The notes under the pieces were generated by a model, which was not told where the DNA came from, did no database searches, and saw only the letters and a list, made by a program, of their open reading frames with translations. DNA of 64,000 bases from Channa striata (Eukaryota > Chordata > Actinopteri > Anabantiformes > Channidae). A program made the translations under genes and the position numbers. The stretch covers positions 21,012,001 through 21,076,000 of the forward strand of contig CM065185.1 in assembly GCA_033026295.1 (NCBI GenBank), in the 5' to 3' direction. Below, in pieces: positions 33,700 through 45,169 of the stretch (within the stretch, counting starts at the first letter, position 1; the number at the start of each line of letters is the position of its first letter).

Positions 33700-33845
33700 A
33701 CCCACAGACCCATTGCCCTGACTTCTGTAGTCATGAAGTCTCATCTTATTTTACCTCAAGGACATTCGAGACCCCCTTCTGGACCCCCTGCAGTTCGCCT
33801 ACAAAGCAAGAGGATCTGTAGACGATGCTGTAAACATGGCCCTCC
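33700..33845 (+). mobile_element. LINE RT fragment
   Basis: A plus-strand frame reads PLLDPLQFAYKARGSVDDAV, a segment typical of non-LTR reverse transcriptases. It ends abruptly where V-promoter-like sequence starts. Confidence 0.65.
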
Positions 33846-33846
33846 T

Positions 33847-33960
33847 CAGCTGATTTTGATTTTAGTTCCTCAGACATTTCTGCTCTGGACACACAGACAA
33901 TGTCATTGGTTGACGTGGACTCAGTGGGTGGGACCAGCTCATAATCCTGAAGACATAGGG
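33847..33960 (-). promoter_or_regulatory. Orphan B/F-type promoter block
   Basis: The distal half of the B/F upstream module (TTTTAGTTCCTCAGAC, then CATTGGTTGACGTGGAC) is present, but a LINE fragment takes the place of leader and V exons. Presumably the remnant of a deleted V gene. Confidence 0.65.
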
Positions 33961-33999
33961 GAGGAATGTATTATCATGAGCATTCAGGACAACCTGAAA

Positions 34000-34720
34000 A
34001 CTTGAATGTCTCTTCTTCCACATAGAGGACTGGACCATGTTGGACAATGGGGGGAGGAAACACTGATTTTCCTTCTGTGTAGTTTTTCATCCAGGCCCAG
34101 TAAATGGAACTAAAACCTAAATCATATGTTGTCGACACGTTGGAAATTTTAAAGTGACAGTAGAAAGAATAATAACATTAACTGTCTGATTTTAACCTGG
34201 TGTTGAACCAGAACGTATTCAAACCTGTTGTTGGATTCATTTGGTCTTTGTCTTCAGGTTGAGAGATTTTCCTCTGTTTTCTGTCCAGAGTTTTACATTA
34301 TGTGAAAGTGTGAAGAGTGGAGATCTGATTTGTGATTTTCAAACTCTCACAGAAATACGTTCACACATCTTGAACAAACAAGGTTCAGCTCTTTATGTAC
34401 CTCAGACATCTGCCCACTTCAGGACCACAGCAACACAGGGTGAGTCTGCAAGCTCTGGTTTTAGTGGTGGTCCAACAGGGCCCAGAGACCAGGTTGAACT
34501 GGACTGAGAGGAAAGAGTTAAAGTGGAATTCTGGAAGTTTCCAAACTCTAGTTGGTCCATCAGTGCTGAAGGAAGGTCAGCAGGTTTAGGGGGTGGGTCT
34601 TTCTTTACCATGTGTCCGTGAAGACAAACAGGGGTCATGACGTTAGATTTTTCCTGTCCAGTAGCAGCTCTAGACTCACTGAGGAACATGGTCACCATGG
34701 AAACACAGTTTTTTAAATTA
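34000..34720. other. Duplicated spacer without genes
   Basis: A shortened copy of 7.2-8.55 kb and 53.5-54.9 kb. No coding sequence recognised. Confidence 0.55.
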
Positions 34721-34818
34721 AATTCTTCAATTAAAGATGTATTATATTGTTTCTATTTACACATTTACAGCCTACTGACTTTGGCACATTTTGTTCTAAG
34801 ATGTACTGGACTCTTAAC

Positions 34819-34950
34819 TGTCAGGATTCTGGACTTTTTGTCGTTGTAGATCTTTTTTATTTCCTGTTATGGCCTTTTATTTTCTAGTATTGCTTTTCTT
34901 TCCTGTCAGTTTCTTTTGGGTTGCTTTACGTTTTTCATTTGTCCTAAATT
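34819..34950 (+). repeat. LTR-like fragment
   Basis: Starts TGTCAGGATTCTGGAC and is homologous to 41747-41880. It is cut by a LINE at about 34951. Confidence 0.5.
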
Positions 34951-35370
34951 ATTTCTACAATTTGCTCATAGAGCTAATAGGACCAAAGAAAATGATGTTG
35001 CTCTAGCAGCAAACACAGCTCTCAACCATCTGGACAAGGGAAATGCATATGTGACAATGGTCTTCATTGAATTCAAGTCAGCATTCGATCCCATTATTCC
35101 CTCTAAGCTGGTCTTTAAGCTCTGGAAGATCTGGGACTGGAAAATCCATCTGCAGCTGGATATGTGACTTCATGACCGACAGGCCACAGATGGTGAAAGT
35201 CGGCAGCCACATCTCAAAAACACTGCAGAGAGCCGTGCAGACGGCACAGAACATCATGGGGATCCGGTACACAGACTGTTCCACCTGGTACATCACCACA
35301 CAAGATTGTGGAATGAGCTGCAGGGTCAGCTTCACTGTCAATCTTCCAAAAACTGTTTAAGACAAACTTT
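34951..35370 (+). mobile_element. LINE RT fragment
   Basis: Plus-strand frame with LQFAHRANRTKENDVALAAN and VFIEFKSAFDPIIPSKLV, matching the RT fingers and first aspartate region of fish non-LTR elements. The next segment (DRPQMVKVGSHISKT) is in another frame. The palm YADD region is missing. Confidence 0.7.
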
Positions 35371-35429
35371 CTGTAACTTTATTTGCAGTTGAACTATCTG
35401 TACTATCTTGTACTTGTCTTATGAAACAA

Positions 35430-35990
35430 ACATTTATTCTTATGGCACTTTGGATAAAATCTGCCAGGACTAATTGTAATGTAAATGTAGAGCTGTGTGT
35501 CATCAGCATAGCAGTGAAAGTGATGTATAGATAAGATAAGACTTTATTCATCCCACAGTGGGGAAATTCTTGTTTCAGCAGCAATAGACCAAGAACAAAG
35601 AATCTACACAGAACAATGTACATTTTAGTTTAACTTAAACTAGATAAAAAGGAAAAGAAAAAACAAAAAAGCATTATTAACTGAGCAAAAAAAGGCATTT
35701 AAAAACTGAGGATAAAGAGTCTCGTGATCTGCATATGTAGATATTAACAGTGGAAAATGTAACAGTTGAGTATTGCACATCTCCTGGTTTATCGCACATC
35801 AAGTAAAATATACAGTGTAAAATTGCATATTGTGTATCACTGCAGTGACGCGTTGTACAGTGTGACGTCTGTGGGGAGGAATGAGCATTTTTTTAGGTGA
35901 ACACCCAGGTATTTAAAGGTGTCCACAATCTCAATGTCTGACATGGAAAGAAGATCAAGAACTGAGCCATGTGAAACACTTGTAGGGGGC
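35430..35990 (-). repeat. LINE 3'-region fragment, reverse orientation
   Basis: AGATAAGATAAGACTTTATT at about 35530 is the reversed, GATAA-type 3' end of a fish LINE, followed by 3'-UTR-like sequence. Confidence 0.5.
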
Positions 35991-36180
35991 GAAAAGAGTT
36001 AGAGACGTGTCTGTGCCAGGACACCTTGAAACTTCATCCAGATATAAGACAAAATGTTACTATCTGAGTTTCTGTAGTTTCCTTCTCTTTAATCACCACT
36101 ACATCTAAATGAATGGTGGCGAATCACAAACCATCAGTGTCAGTATGTGTCTCCCTCTAGTGGACGTTGTGGACTATTGT

Positions 36181-36572
36181 GTCAGAGGAACTGATCTTGA
36201 TAACGAATCTAATGTGGATGAAAATCTCTCTCTGAACTCCTCTGCTGTGTTTCCTTCATCCAGTCTAACTCGACTCAGTATAAACTCGGGCCGGTTGTTT
36301 CCAACCTGTTTGTACCAGTAGAGATAATCATTAGTCGAACTGCTGTTGTACAGACAGCTGAGTGTTTCTGTCTGTCCTTCAGTTGCTGTCACATCCCCTT
36401 CTGGTTGCAGCACGTTGTCTTTTTGTCCTCTGCATTCTGTCAAACACCAACAAACAGCATCAGTGTGATGTTAGAGAATCCTGTCAATGTTGGACTGATG
36501 TCAAAGAAACAGAGTTGTTCTCATACCAAGGCACAAAGCAGCCAGCAGCACTGAGATGAACAGAGGCGTCAT
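36181..36572 (-). pseudogene. TRAV: TCR V pseudogene, family C (V12), 3' end deleted
   Basis: Leader exon 36572-36527 and V exon from 36436 are normal through FR1 cysteine (TLSCLYN), FR2 and most of FR3 (to SRSVPLT). The exon then joins directly to the conserved 3' flank at 36180-36182. Compared with V8 about 117 bp are missing: FR3 end, second cysteine, CDR3, heptamer, spacer and nonamer. The junction shares GT on both sides, consistent with microhomology-mediated deletion. Confidence 0.88.
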
Positions 36573-36883
36573 ATGTGCAGAGTTGACCAAGTGTGAACTA
36601 CACCAAGTAGAAAGAAGCTGTGATCTTCATCAACACTAAGTTGGTGGATTAGAAGGAGGAACCTGATCACAGTGACAGGGCTCATTCACAGCCCTGTGTT
36701 CTTCCCCCTACTTTTCTCTTCGGCTCTTTGACAGTGTTGCTCCTCCCTGTTTGTGGGTTTCATTGGCAGCTGGAACCACAGTGACTGTGAGAAAGCAGCA
36801 ATGAGCAGAATCCATGTGATATGAAGCTGTGGTTGGAAAACCACTTCCCTCCTCTTTGAAGAGGAGTCAGATATGTGGCTTCA

Positions 36884-36922
36884 GCTTTTTGTACAGGCTC
36901 TTCTACACTTTGTATCACTGTG
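36884..36922 (-). promoter_or_regulatory. 23-type RSS of V13
   Basis: Heptamer at 36916-36922, 23-bp spacer, nonamer ACAAAAAGC at 36884-36892. Confidence 0.92.
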
Positions 36923-37369
36923 TTTCTCAGAGCACAGTAGTAGAGAGCTGTGTCTGCCAGGGTCAGTGTCCTTATGGTCAGTTCAGTCGTTGAATCTGAG
37001 GTTTGGGATTCGTATCGATTATCAGGGATGTATTCAGTATTGTAACCTTTTGCCCCTTTCCATAGAATAAACTGAGGAGCCTGAAGGTCAGAATGAGGTT
37101 TGTACCAGTGAAGTTCAATACTATTCACGTCTGTCTGATAGTTACAGCTGAGTAAGACAGTTTGTCCTTCTGTCCCACTGACTTGATCTTTTTCAGGAGA
37201 GATTGTGTCTCCAGCTATTAGTCCTGGAAAATGTAGAGAAAATGAAGCCATTAGATGAACATTGTTGATGAGGCTGAGAGGAGAAGACATTTGATCCTGT
37301 TACAGCCAATAGTTATTTGTCCAACTGACCTATGAAGTGAGACAAAGACAGACAGAGGTAGAGCAACAT
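36923..37369 (-). CDS. TRAV: TCR alpha/delta V gene, family B (V13)
   Basis: Leader exon 37369-37330, V exon 37223-36923. FR1 cysteine VLLSCNYQ, FR2 LHWYKPHSD, CDR2-side KGAKGYNTEYIPDNR, FR3 TLADTALYYCALR. Residues around CDR1 (QTDVNSIE) and CDR2 differ from the other B genes while the frameworks are nearly identical, as expected of functional V paralogs. Intact splice sites and RSS. Confidence 0.9.
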
Positions 37370-37569
37370 GTCTTTGGAGTAGTTGAAGCCAAACAGACAG
37401 CAGATGAACAATGTTGTTCCACTGCAGTAGAATGAAGCAACTAAACAGCCTCTCTGCTGCACAGCCCTTCTCCTCCACATCAAGCTGATTGTGCTTTTAG
37501 TTCCTCAGACGTTTCTGCTCTGGACACACAGACAATCTCATTGGTTGACGTGGATTCGGTGGGTGGGAC

Positions 37570-38560
37570 CAGCTCATAACCTGTTACTGAGTTTGAAAAA
37601 CCAGTGTTGAATCTGTTAAAATTTTTAATGTGAGCAGAACACGTTTGAGAAGCTTTTCAAAATGAAACTGTGATGTCCTGTCATCATTTGTCCTCAGTGG
37701 ACACTGTCTTTTTACTTTGGACTTTTAGTAATTATACTGGGTGCGTTGGACATTAGTAACCATGTAACTGAGAGGAACCAGCTTTCTCGGGTAATCGGGG
37801 AACCATGTTTAAATGCATTTTCATGAAGAAGAAGAGTAACGTGGTTTCCCTCCACCTCAGACTTATTTTAAAGCCTGGTGCATAGATTTAACTGAATATT
37901 GAGAAAACTTCTCTCTCTCTTTGTGCTCGTGTCGCAGTTGTAGAAAGAAAAGATTTCAGAGTAATCAGCGTTCTCCGACAGAAATCTACCCTGGGAAACC
38001 AGGTTTTTCTAAGTCCCTACCCCGGTTTAGGGAACTGGGTTTCCGGTTTACATGACACTTAAGAAATCGGTTTTGCCAAGAAATTTGACTGTAACTCAGT
38101 TACTAATGTGCATCTAAATCCTTTCAAGCTGGTTCAATTTATAAAGTTCATCTGTTGCTTTGAAAGTTTGTTTTCTCAGTGAAGATCAAATTGTTGGTAA
38201 AATGTGGTTTTATTTTGTTAAGTCTAAAATTACCTGACTTACATTTAGTGAAGAAGAAAAAATAAGTTTAGTAAACTTAGGACATTTGAATCAACTGAAG
38301 TTTTTTTCTGTCATTTAGATTTTTTAAATAACCATTTATTCAACAAGGTCCCACAGAGATTAGCAACTTCTGCCGTTTCAAGAGAAACCTGGAAAACGGG
38401 TTTTGTCTTTGACATTTTGTCTTTGTTTAAAAGAAACAACCATCAGTTAATTTAACATGTTTAAAGACAAACAGAACATTTTATCAGTTTGTTGAACGAT
38501 TCATGCTGGGAAGTGTTAATTTTATTTCCTCATTTACTTAGTTGAGTTTCATTTATTCAA
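37570..38560. other. Spacer, partly duplicated
   Basis: To about 38.03 kb it repeats 19.33-19.79 kb. The remainder is AT-rich with no recognised feature. Confidence 0.45.
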
Positions 38561-38580
38561 GTTAATATTTTAATTTTAAA

Positions 38581-38737
38581 AAACAAGTCTGAACTTTTGT
38601 GGCAAAAACTGCAACGTTCGAGCCAAAGGCAGCTCATGAATGAAACACAGAAGACCAAGAAACAAGTCTGAACTTTTGTGGCAAAAACTGCAACGTTCGA
38701 GCCAAAGGCAGCTCATGAATGAAACACAGAAGACCAG
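38581..38737. repeat. Two-unit tandem repeat, 79 bp period
   Basis: The unit starting AAACAAGTCTGAACTTTTG at 38581 recurs at 38660 with almost perfect identity over 77 bp. Confidence 0.95.
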
Positions 38738-39010
38738 GTCACTCGATCAGATTGACGAGGCAACAAATCAATAAAAATCAACTTTAGAGAACATTCCTAC
38801 AGGTGAACCTGCAGTTATCAGTGAGACCTTGTGAGAATTTAATCACCCTGATCAGATCAGTTGAAAATTTCTCTGACATGAACAATCGAAATTTAAAAGT
38901 TGTGAAGTGAAAACTAAACAATCTGTTGCATTTGCTTGTGATTCAAAGTGTAACAGTGTGTGTCTCCCTCTAGTGGACGTTGTGGAGTATTGTGTTGTCT
39001 TTGCTCCAAA

Positions 39011-39048
39011 GGTTTTTGTACAGACTTGTGCTATTTCCCTTCACTGTG
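39011..39048 (-). promoter_or_regulatory. 23-type RSS of V14
   Basis: Heptamer at 39042-39048, 22-bp spacer with a few changes from the consensus copy, nonamer at 39011-39019. Confidence 0.92.
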
Positions 39049-39495
39049 GGCCTCACAGCACAGTAGTACACAGCAGAGTCAGACACTGCAGCAGAGATGA
39101 TGATCATGGTGATTTGTTTGTCTTCTACTTTAATCCTATATCGACGATGTGGAACAACTATTACTCCTGAAGTCGAGTGTGAGATGAGAAGCTTTGGAGG
39201 TTTTCCTGGATGTTGTTGATACCAGGAGAAAAAATCACCCGATACCAGTTTGGAGTATGTGTAGGATAGAGGGACGTTGCTGCCTTCTAAACTGAACTCT
39301 TCATCCTTCACTGCTGTGGGACCTTCACAGCTGATACCTGAAATAGAAATATTAACACTTATTTGATGATGAGAAAGACTCAGTGAACAACTGCAGATGT
39401 TACTGGAATAAACTTTTGTGAGAAGCAAAATCTATCAGACCTGTGAGAGTGTAAAGAACCAGCAGAGAAAACAAAGAACAGTCCAATTTCAGCAT
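39049..39495 (-). CDS. TRAV: TCR alpha/delta V gene, family D (V14)
   Basis: Leader exon 39495-39441, V exon 39337-39049, spliced as V1. FR2 reads WYQQHPGKPPKLL and FR3 VSDSAVYYCAV. The FR1 cysteine position is tyrosine (PLSYTYS); GISCEG keeps the leader-proximal cysteine. CDR1 (SGDFFS) and the CDR2 to FR3 part (VVPHRRYRIKV) differ strongly from V1 and V17. Intact joining signals. Confidence 0.9.
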
Positions 39496-39864
39496 GTTGA
39501 ATGAAGTCAGCTTTGGTTTGTGTGTTAAACTGAGCTGAGCAGGAAGTTTCTCTCTCTCCTATAGATCAGTAACAGATCAGCTCCTCCCTCAGTCTCTGAT
39601 TTTCTCTTCCTGCACGTTTAACACTGGAATTGACACTGTCAAGTCACAAGTCTTTTCCATCATGATTGATGGAGTCTTACTGAGACGCTCCTTCTTGTTC
39701 ACTTACTGAGTTTCACTCTGTAACTTCATGCTCCAAGGGGTTTTGTCACTGAGTTACTCAATTTAGCATTTTTAGTTTTACTCATTGGCTCTAGTTTGGT
39801 GGTTTGGTTTTTGTCTGTGAGACTTTGTGGCGTTTCTCCTTTTGATTTATGGTTTATGTGATGG

Positions 39865-39965
39865 GGTCAGTGTGGTCCTAATGGTTACAGAGGTCAGCGT
39901 CTGATCAGAAGGTCACCAGTTTAATCCCCAGCCTGGTAACATGGGGATTGACCGAGGTGGAACGT
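39865..39965 (+). mobile_element. tRNA-derived SINE-like repeat, other type
   Basis: GTGGTCCTAATGGTTACAG resembles box A and GGTCACCAGTTTAATCCC resembles box B of a tRNA-derived SINE. Confidence 0.5.
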
Positions 39966-39989
39966 ATAAAAGCAGGAGTTCAGAGATGG

Positions 39990-40970
39990 AAAAGAACTAT
40001 TTAAACATTTAAAAACAAAAAGAGAAGTTTAAAATGGATCCTACAATTCACAGGGAGCCAGTGAAGAGACGATAAAATAGATTAAATATGCTCATGTTTT
40101 CAAGTGTCAGTTAAAAGACATGCAGCAGCATTTTGGACGAGCTGCAATCAAGAGATCGACGACTGACTGTCGCCAAAATAAAAGTATGTTACAGTAATCT
40201 GGTCAGGTGGTGACAAAGGCGTGGATTACTGTCTCAAAGTGCTGCTTAGTAAGAACTTGTAACAAAGCAAGTGTCAGACAAGGATGAAGAGATGTGTGAC
40301 GAGGAATAATTTCTAAATTAACTGTTGCAAAATGTGCAACGATCAAAACAGACAAAGCCCAAAAACAAAACCCTCAAAGGAGGATAAACTCGTAAATAAT
40401 TAGGCAGGAAACAAATGAATCACTACAAAATGTAGGAGGATGAATCTGACTAAAGAAAGAAACCAAAACTCACTGACTACACAAAGTAGGAGACAGACTA
40501 AGAATCTCAACCTGGGAACTAAATGAGACTAAAAACTCACTAACTACTCTAGGGAGACCAAACTAGTTCGAACCGTAGATACACAAGGCTGGCATTTTAA
40601 ACCCAAGGTTAACAGTTTCAGATTGGGCGTATTCAGCCAAAGTACCACGTCTACAGGGGCAGCAGCCTGTTTAAGATGATTTAGTTCCCAGCACCATTAC
40701 CTCAGTCTTTGTATCATTAAAATGTTAAGAGCCATTCAGGCCTTAATGTCCTTTAAACAGTCCAATAATGAGCTGACAGAGAAACCATCCTTCTTATTAA
40801 GAGGGACATAGATCTGACCGTCATCAGCATAACAGTGAAAAGAGATGTCAAGTTGTCTGAGGATGGAGCCAAGGGGCAGCAAATACAAAGCAAACAGGAT
40901 AGGGCCTAAAATATAGCCTTGTGGAACCCCACAGGACAGAGTGGAGGACTGGAAGTCTCCGAATTGGACA
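39990..40970 (-). mobile_element. LINE remnant with RT palm motif
   Basis: Minus strand near 40.80-40.85 kb reads LDISFHCYADDGQIYVPL, the YADD motif of a fish L2-like RT. Upstream is the GPILFALYLLPLG-type segment. A separate C-terminal/3' part lies at 40.0-40.3 kb. Heavily degraded. Confidence 0.7.
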
Positions 40971-41118
40971 CAAACAACTTAGAGCTGGGCCCTTTATACT
41001 GACCCAGTGTTCTAAGCGGGGGATTAAAATATCAAGGTTTTGGGTTTTTACTGCCCTTGTTTTTTTGCGTCCTTGCACTTGCTCTTTGCCTTTCATCATC
41101 TTCATCGTCATCAACATC

Positions 41119-42100
41119 ATTGTTAGGATTCTGGAATCCACGCTCTCCCCTTCTTGACTGCTTGCCAGAGCACTCGCCCTTTGCCTTTCGTCATCATCAC
41201 CCCTGCATGTTTTGTATTTAAGGCCTTGTGTGGAGTTTTGGGGTTGCTAGTGTGTCATGGTCCGTTCTGGTGCTTCTTCCTGATCCTTTGATACTGTTGT
41301 GAGTCTGTTCCTAGTTCTAGTTTGTTGATCTTCTTGTTTAGAATAAGTTTCTTCCTTTGAGATAGTATTGTTATCTCAAATGTCTGAGCGAAGTGTAACA
41401 GTCTCAGTAGTTAACATTCTCGTTATAATCTAAGTTTCTGTCTATGAGTTAAAAGTGTTTTTACCTCGAGAGTCTGAGTTGAGTGTTACAGTCTCAGTAT
41501 ATGAGTTAATGTTGTTAAATCTTTTGAGTGAGTTTAGTTATAGTCCAAGTCTCTGTCTTTGAGTTAATATTTTCGTCTCTTCAAGTGTTGTGTGAGTGTT
41601 ATTGTGTCTGTATTTTGTGTGACAATTATTTAACTGTTTATAGATGTTCATGTGTTAATAAACCTCCTGCACTCTTGGTTGCTCTCAGCTTCTGCTTTTG
41701 GGTCCTGAAGTTACAGTATCCAGTTATGGAACCTTTACAAAATCGCTGTCGGGATTCAGGACTTGATGTAATTTTTGTTAATTTCCTGTCTAGGCCTTTT
41801 ATTTTGTAGTATTGCTTTTTCTTTCTTGTTAGTGTCTTTTGGTTGATTTGCTTTTCTCGTTTGTCCTTATTAGTTTCACCTGTCTTCCCGTTTATTTATA
41901 CCCTGTTCTCCCTTCACTGTTTGTCGGTTCGTCTCTCCCTCACACTGATGTTCATACTCAGACACTTGTTCGCTCCTCTTGTCCACAGTTCGTTTGTTCG
42001 TGACTGCGCTTGGTCTGAGGTTTGGTTCCTTGTTTCTATCTGTTTATTGTCTCCACCTCAGTTGTTAGTCTGATCACCTTCTGTCTTAGTTAGTTTAGAT
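41119..42100 (+). repeat. LTR-like sequences (two)
   Basis: A sequence starting TGTTAGGATTCTGGAATC (41119) carries an AATAAA near 41657. A second, starting TGTCGGGATTCAGGAC at 41747, is homologous to 34819-34950. No target-site duplications are seen, and ends are uncertain. Confidence 0.4.
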
Positions 42101-42314
42101 CTTTTCTTGATTCTTTTCTGCATCTTTTGTTTGTCTGTTTGTTGTTCTGGGGTTTTTGTTGGGTCATATCTTTTCTCTTGTTTTAGTTGAACTTTACGTT
42201 GAGTTAACCTGCTCTCACAGTGAAAATAGTTCAGATTGTATCTCAAACATCCCAAAACAGTGTGTGTCTCCCTCTAGTGGACGTTGTGGAGTATTGTGTT
42301 GTCTTTGCTCCAAA

Positions 42315-42352
42315 GGTTTTTGTACAGACTTGTGCTGTTTCCTGTCACTGTG
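42315..42352 (-). promoter_or_regulatory. 23-type RSS of V15
   Basis: Heptamer at 42346-42352, 22-bp spacer, nonamer at 42315-42323. Confidence 0.92.
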
Positions 42353-42908
42353 GGCTGCAGGGCACAGTAGTACACAGCAGAGTCAGACACTTTAGCTGAG
42401 ATGATCTCCAGATCCACACGTTTCTTTGTTTTGTCAATGTGAGCTGGGAAATTGGAATCACTCGGATAAATTGATCCTGCCTCTGTGATGTAGAGCAGGA
42501 ACTCTGGTCTGGATCTCTGGTGTTGTCTGTACCACTGGATATTGTAGATAGCACCTTCATATATACAGGTCAGGTTGATGTTTCTTCCCTCTGCAACAAC
42601 TTCTTCAGTTCTTTGGTGATTGATGCTGTTCATGGAACCCAGGGCTGCAAAATGAGTGTTATTCATGTCAGTTAGTCTGTGAGAGATTCAAACATCAAGA
42701 GACTCAACACAGGTTTATGACTGTTCTGAGACACACGAAAACAACAAATGTCACATTGTTATGTCACAGAAAGTGTTTTTACAAACAGACTTTTACGTAT
42801 GAAATGTAGCGTAAATATCTGGTTATTACAGCAGGTGAAATGAGCCAATAGTTATTTGTCCAACTGACCTATGAAGTGAGACAAAGACAGACAGAGGTAG
42901 AGCAACAT
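42353..42908 (-). CDS. TRAV: TCR alpha/delta V gene, family F (V15)
   Basis: Leader exon 42908-42869 is identical in protein to that of family B (MLLYLCLSLSHFI), but the V exon 42654-42353 is unrelated to B: ALGSMNSINHQRTEEVV, FR1 cysteine NLTCIYEG, FR2 IQWYRQHQRSRPEFLLY, FR3 KVSDSAVYYCALQP. The intron is about 214 bp, longer than elsewhere. The V exon starts with CC after a TTTGCAG acceptor, keeping phase 1. Intact. Leader and promoter appear to have been exchanged with family B. Confidence 0.9.
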
Positions 42909-43139
42909 GTCTTTGGAGTAGTTGAAGCCAAACAGACAGCAGATGAACAATGTTGTTCCACTGCAGTAGAATGAAGCAACTAAACAGCCTCTCTGCTGCA
43001 CAGCCCTTCTCCTCAACATCAAGCTGATTGTGCTTTTAGTTCCTCAGACGTTTCTGCTCTGGACACACAGACAATCTCATTGGTTGGCGTGGACTCAGTG
43101 GGTGGGACCAGCTGATAATCCTGAAGACATAGTGGCAGG

Positions 43140-44010
43140 AATGTTTTATCATGAGCCGTCAGAATAAAAGTCAGCCATTAAATACATGGGTCTCGAGCTG
43201 ATTTTTGTAAATATTCAGAGTCCAGAAATCTTAAGTCTGCTCAGAGAGAATTCCAGAGTTTAAGAGGCACAAGTTCAAAACCACATTTTCTTTTAGCTTT
43301 GAGTCTGGTGCATGGAACAGCCAATAAGCCCTGATCAGAGACCTTAGAGACCGGGTGGTGATGTACGGTTGCAGTAGGTCACTAATATATTCAGGTGTCT
43401 GCCCATGTAGGGCTCTGAAAGTAATCAGAAGAATCTTGAACTGAATTCTGAATTTAATGGGGAAACAGTGTAAAGAGAGTCTCACACTTTATGTGCTGGT
43501 CCAGAGTCAGTGACACCAAGGTTTCTGCCTGAGGGTCTTAGAGACGTACAACGATTTTAAAGAATGAAGAAGTTTCTGCTAAACCGACACAGGCCTTAGT
43601 AAATAATTATCAACCATTCAATTTTTTATTGTATTCACATTTATATAAAATATTTATGCCAGATTTTATAGGTCAAATATAACTGGATATCATCTGCATA
43701 GCAGTGACAACATATGTCTTTAAAACTGCTTATTATAAGCTCCAGGGGAAGCGAGTAGAAAGCTAATGAAATGAGGCCCAAAACAGAACCTTGTGGGACA
43801 CCACGTGATTGACATGCACAGGAGGAGGCATAATTTTCATCAGACTCAAAGAAAGTCAGAGTTTCCACTGTTATGGTGTTGACTGGCCGTGGAGAAAAAA
43901 CTGGAGACCAAGTCAAGATAGAGGGAAAATGCCCCTCAGACCAAGACCTTAAAAAGGTGGTCCTAAGACTGGTCTCTGGACTGGACTGGTGAGTTGGTCT
44001 TAAAGTGAAA
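43140..44010 (-). mobile_element. LINE remnant
   Basis: C-terminal segment at 43485-43231 (FPIKFRIQFKILLITFRALH) and RT palm segment at 43916-43641 (GVPQGSVLG and YADD) with the part between them deleted. Same remnant as at 27.6/31.9 and 45.5 kb. Confidence 0.75.
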
Positions 44011-44599
44011 TGGGAGAAAAATTGACCACGACGTTGTGCTGTGGTTCAGAATGTGAGAGCTGATTTCACTCTGACAATGTGAAGGATTCATTGTAACACA
44101 GATCATATACGATTACAGTATGATCAGTGTCCATAAGATCTTCAAATTAATAAGAGCGAATAATCCACTGTCAGAATCATCATCATTGTGAATGTTAAAA
44201 TCATCGACAATAAACGGTCTGGACAATGTGAAAATAGTCCAACAATGTGTAACAGCCTTGGTCCTAGTTTTTGGGTAGTGAGCTACCTTTAGTCTGTGCA
44301 GTAACTGACACTTGCAAGTTCCACACGTTACACGAAAATATATCAGAATATTTTTTTAATTGTTGTTATAGCTGAAATTGCGTCTTATTTACATGATTAG
44401 CACGATTCACCCAGAATGTTTCAGACTCATAATCTTTGTTGTCTAGTGTAAATAGTGATCATTATGTCTTTTTAAATCAGATTCAGTTTTCAGGATAAAA
44501 CTGCAGCCAAGAGAAAAAACAATTTTAGTGACTGTTTCACCACAGTGTGTGTCTCCCTCTAGTGGACGTTGTGGAGTATTGTGTTGTCTTTGCTCCAAA

Positions 44600-44637
44600 G
44601 GTTTTTGTACAGACTTGTGCTGTTTCCTGTCACTGTG
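44600..44637 (-). promoter_or_regulatory. 23-type RSS of V16
   Basis: Heptamer at 44631-44637, 22-bp spacer, nonamer at 44600-44608. Confidence 0.92.
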
Positions 44638-45169
44638 GGCCTCACAGCACAGTAGTACACAGCAGAGTCAGACACTTTAGCTGAGATGATCTCCAGATTC
44701 ACACGTTTGTCTGTTTTGTTAATGTGAGCTGGGAAATTGGAATCACTTGGATGAATGAATCCTCCCTCCGTGATGTAGAGCAGGAACTCTGGTCTGGATC
44801 TCTGGTGTTGTCTGTACCACTGGATATTGTTGATAGCACCTTCATATATACAGGTCAGGTTGATGTTTCTTCCCTCTGCAACAACTTCTTCGGTTCTTTT
44901 TGGATTGATGCTGTTCATGGAACCCAGGGCTGCAAAATGAGTGTTATTCATGTCAGTTAGAGACTCAACACAGGTTCTTGACTGTTCTGAGATACATGAA
45001 AACAACAAATGTCACATTGTTATGTCACAGAAAGTGTTTTTACAAACAGACTTTTACGTATGAAATGTAGAGTAAATATCTGGTTATTACAGCAGGTGAA
45101 ATGAGCCAATAGTTATTTGTCCAACTGACCTATGAAGTGAGACAAAGACAGACAGAGGTAGAGCAACAT
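44638..45169 (-). CDS. TRAV: TCR alpha/delta V gene, family F (V16)
   Basis: Leader exon 45169-45130, V exon 44929-44638. Nearly identical to V15 through FR1 cysteine (NLTCIYEG) and FR2; differences cluster in CDR1 (INN versus IYN), CDR2 (GGFIHPSD versus AGSIYPSD) and at the 3' end, which is CAVRP instead of CALQP. Splice sites, frame and RSS intact. The 3' end change matches the ends of families D and E. Confidence 0.9.

Larger units (their letters stand above)
42262..44540. repeat. Head-to-tail duplicated F unit, copy 1
   Basis: About 2.28 kb with V15, its promoter module and a LINE remnant. It is repeated immediately at 44541-46790. Confidence 0.85.

Noticed and set aside
41119..42250. 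Plus-strand ORFs with hydrophobic runs at 41.5-42.1 kb
   Set aside because: They are T-rich LTR-like sequence with no conserved domain; the hydrophobicity follows from base composition.
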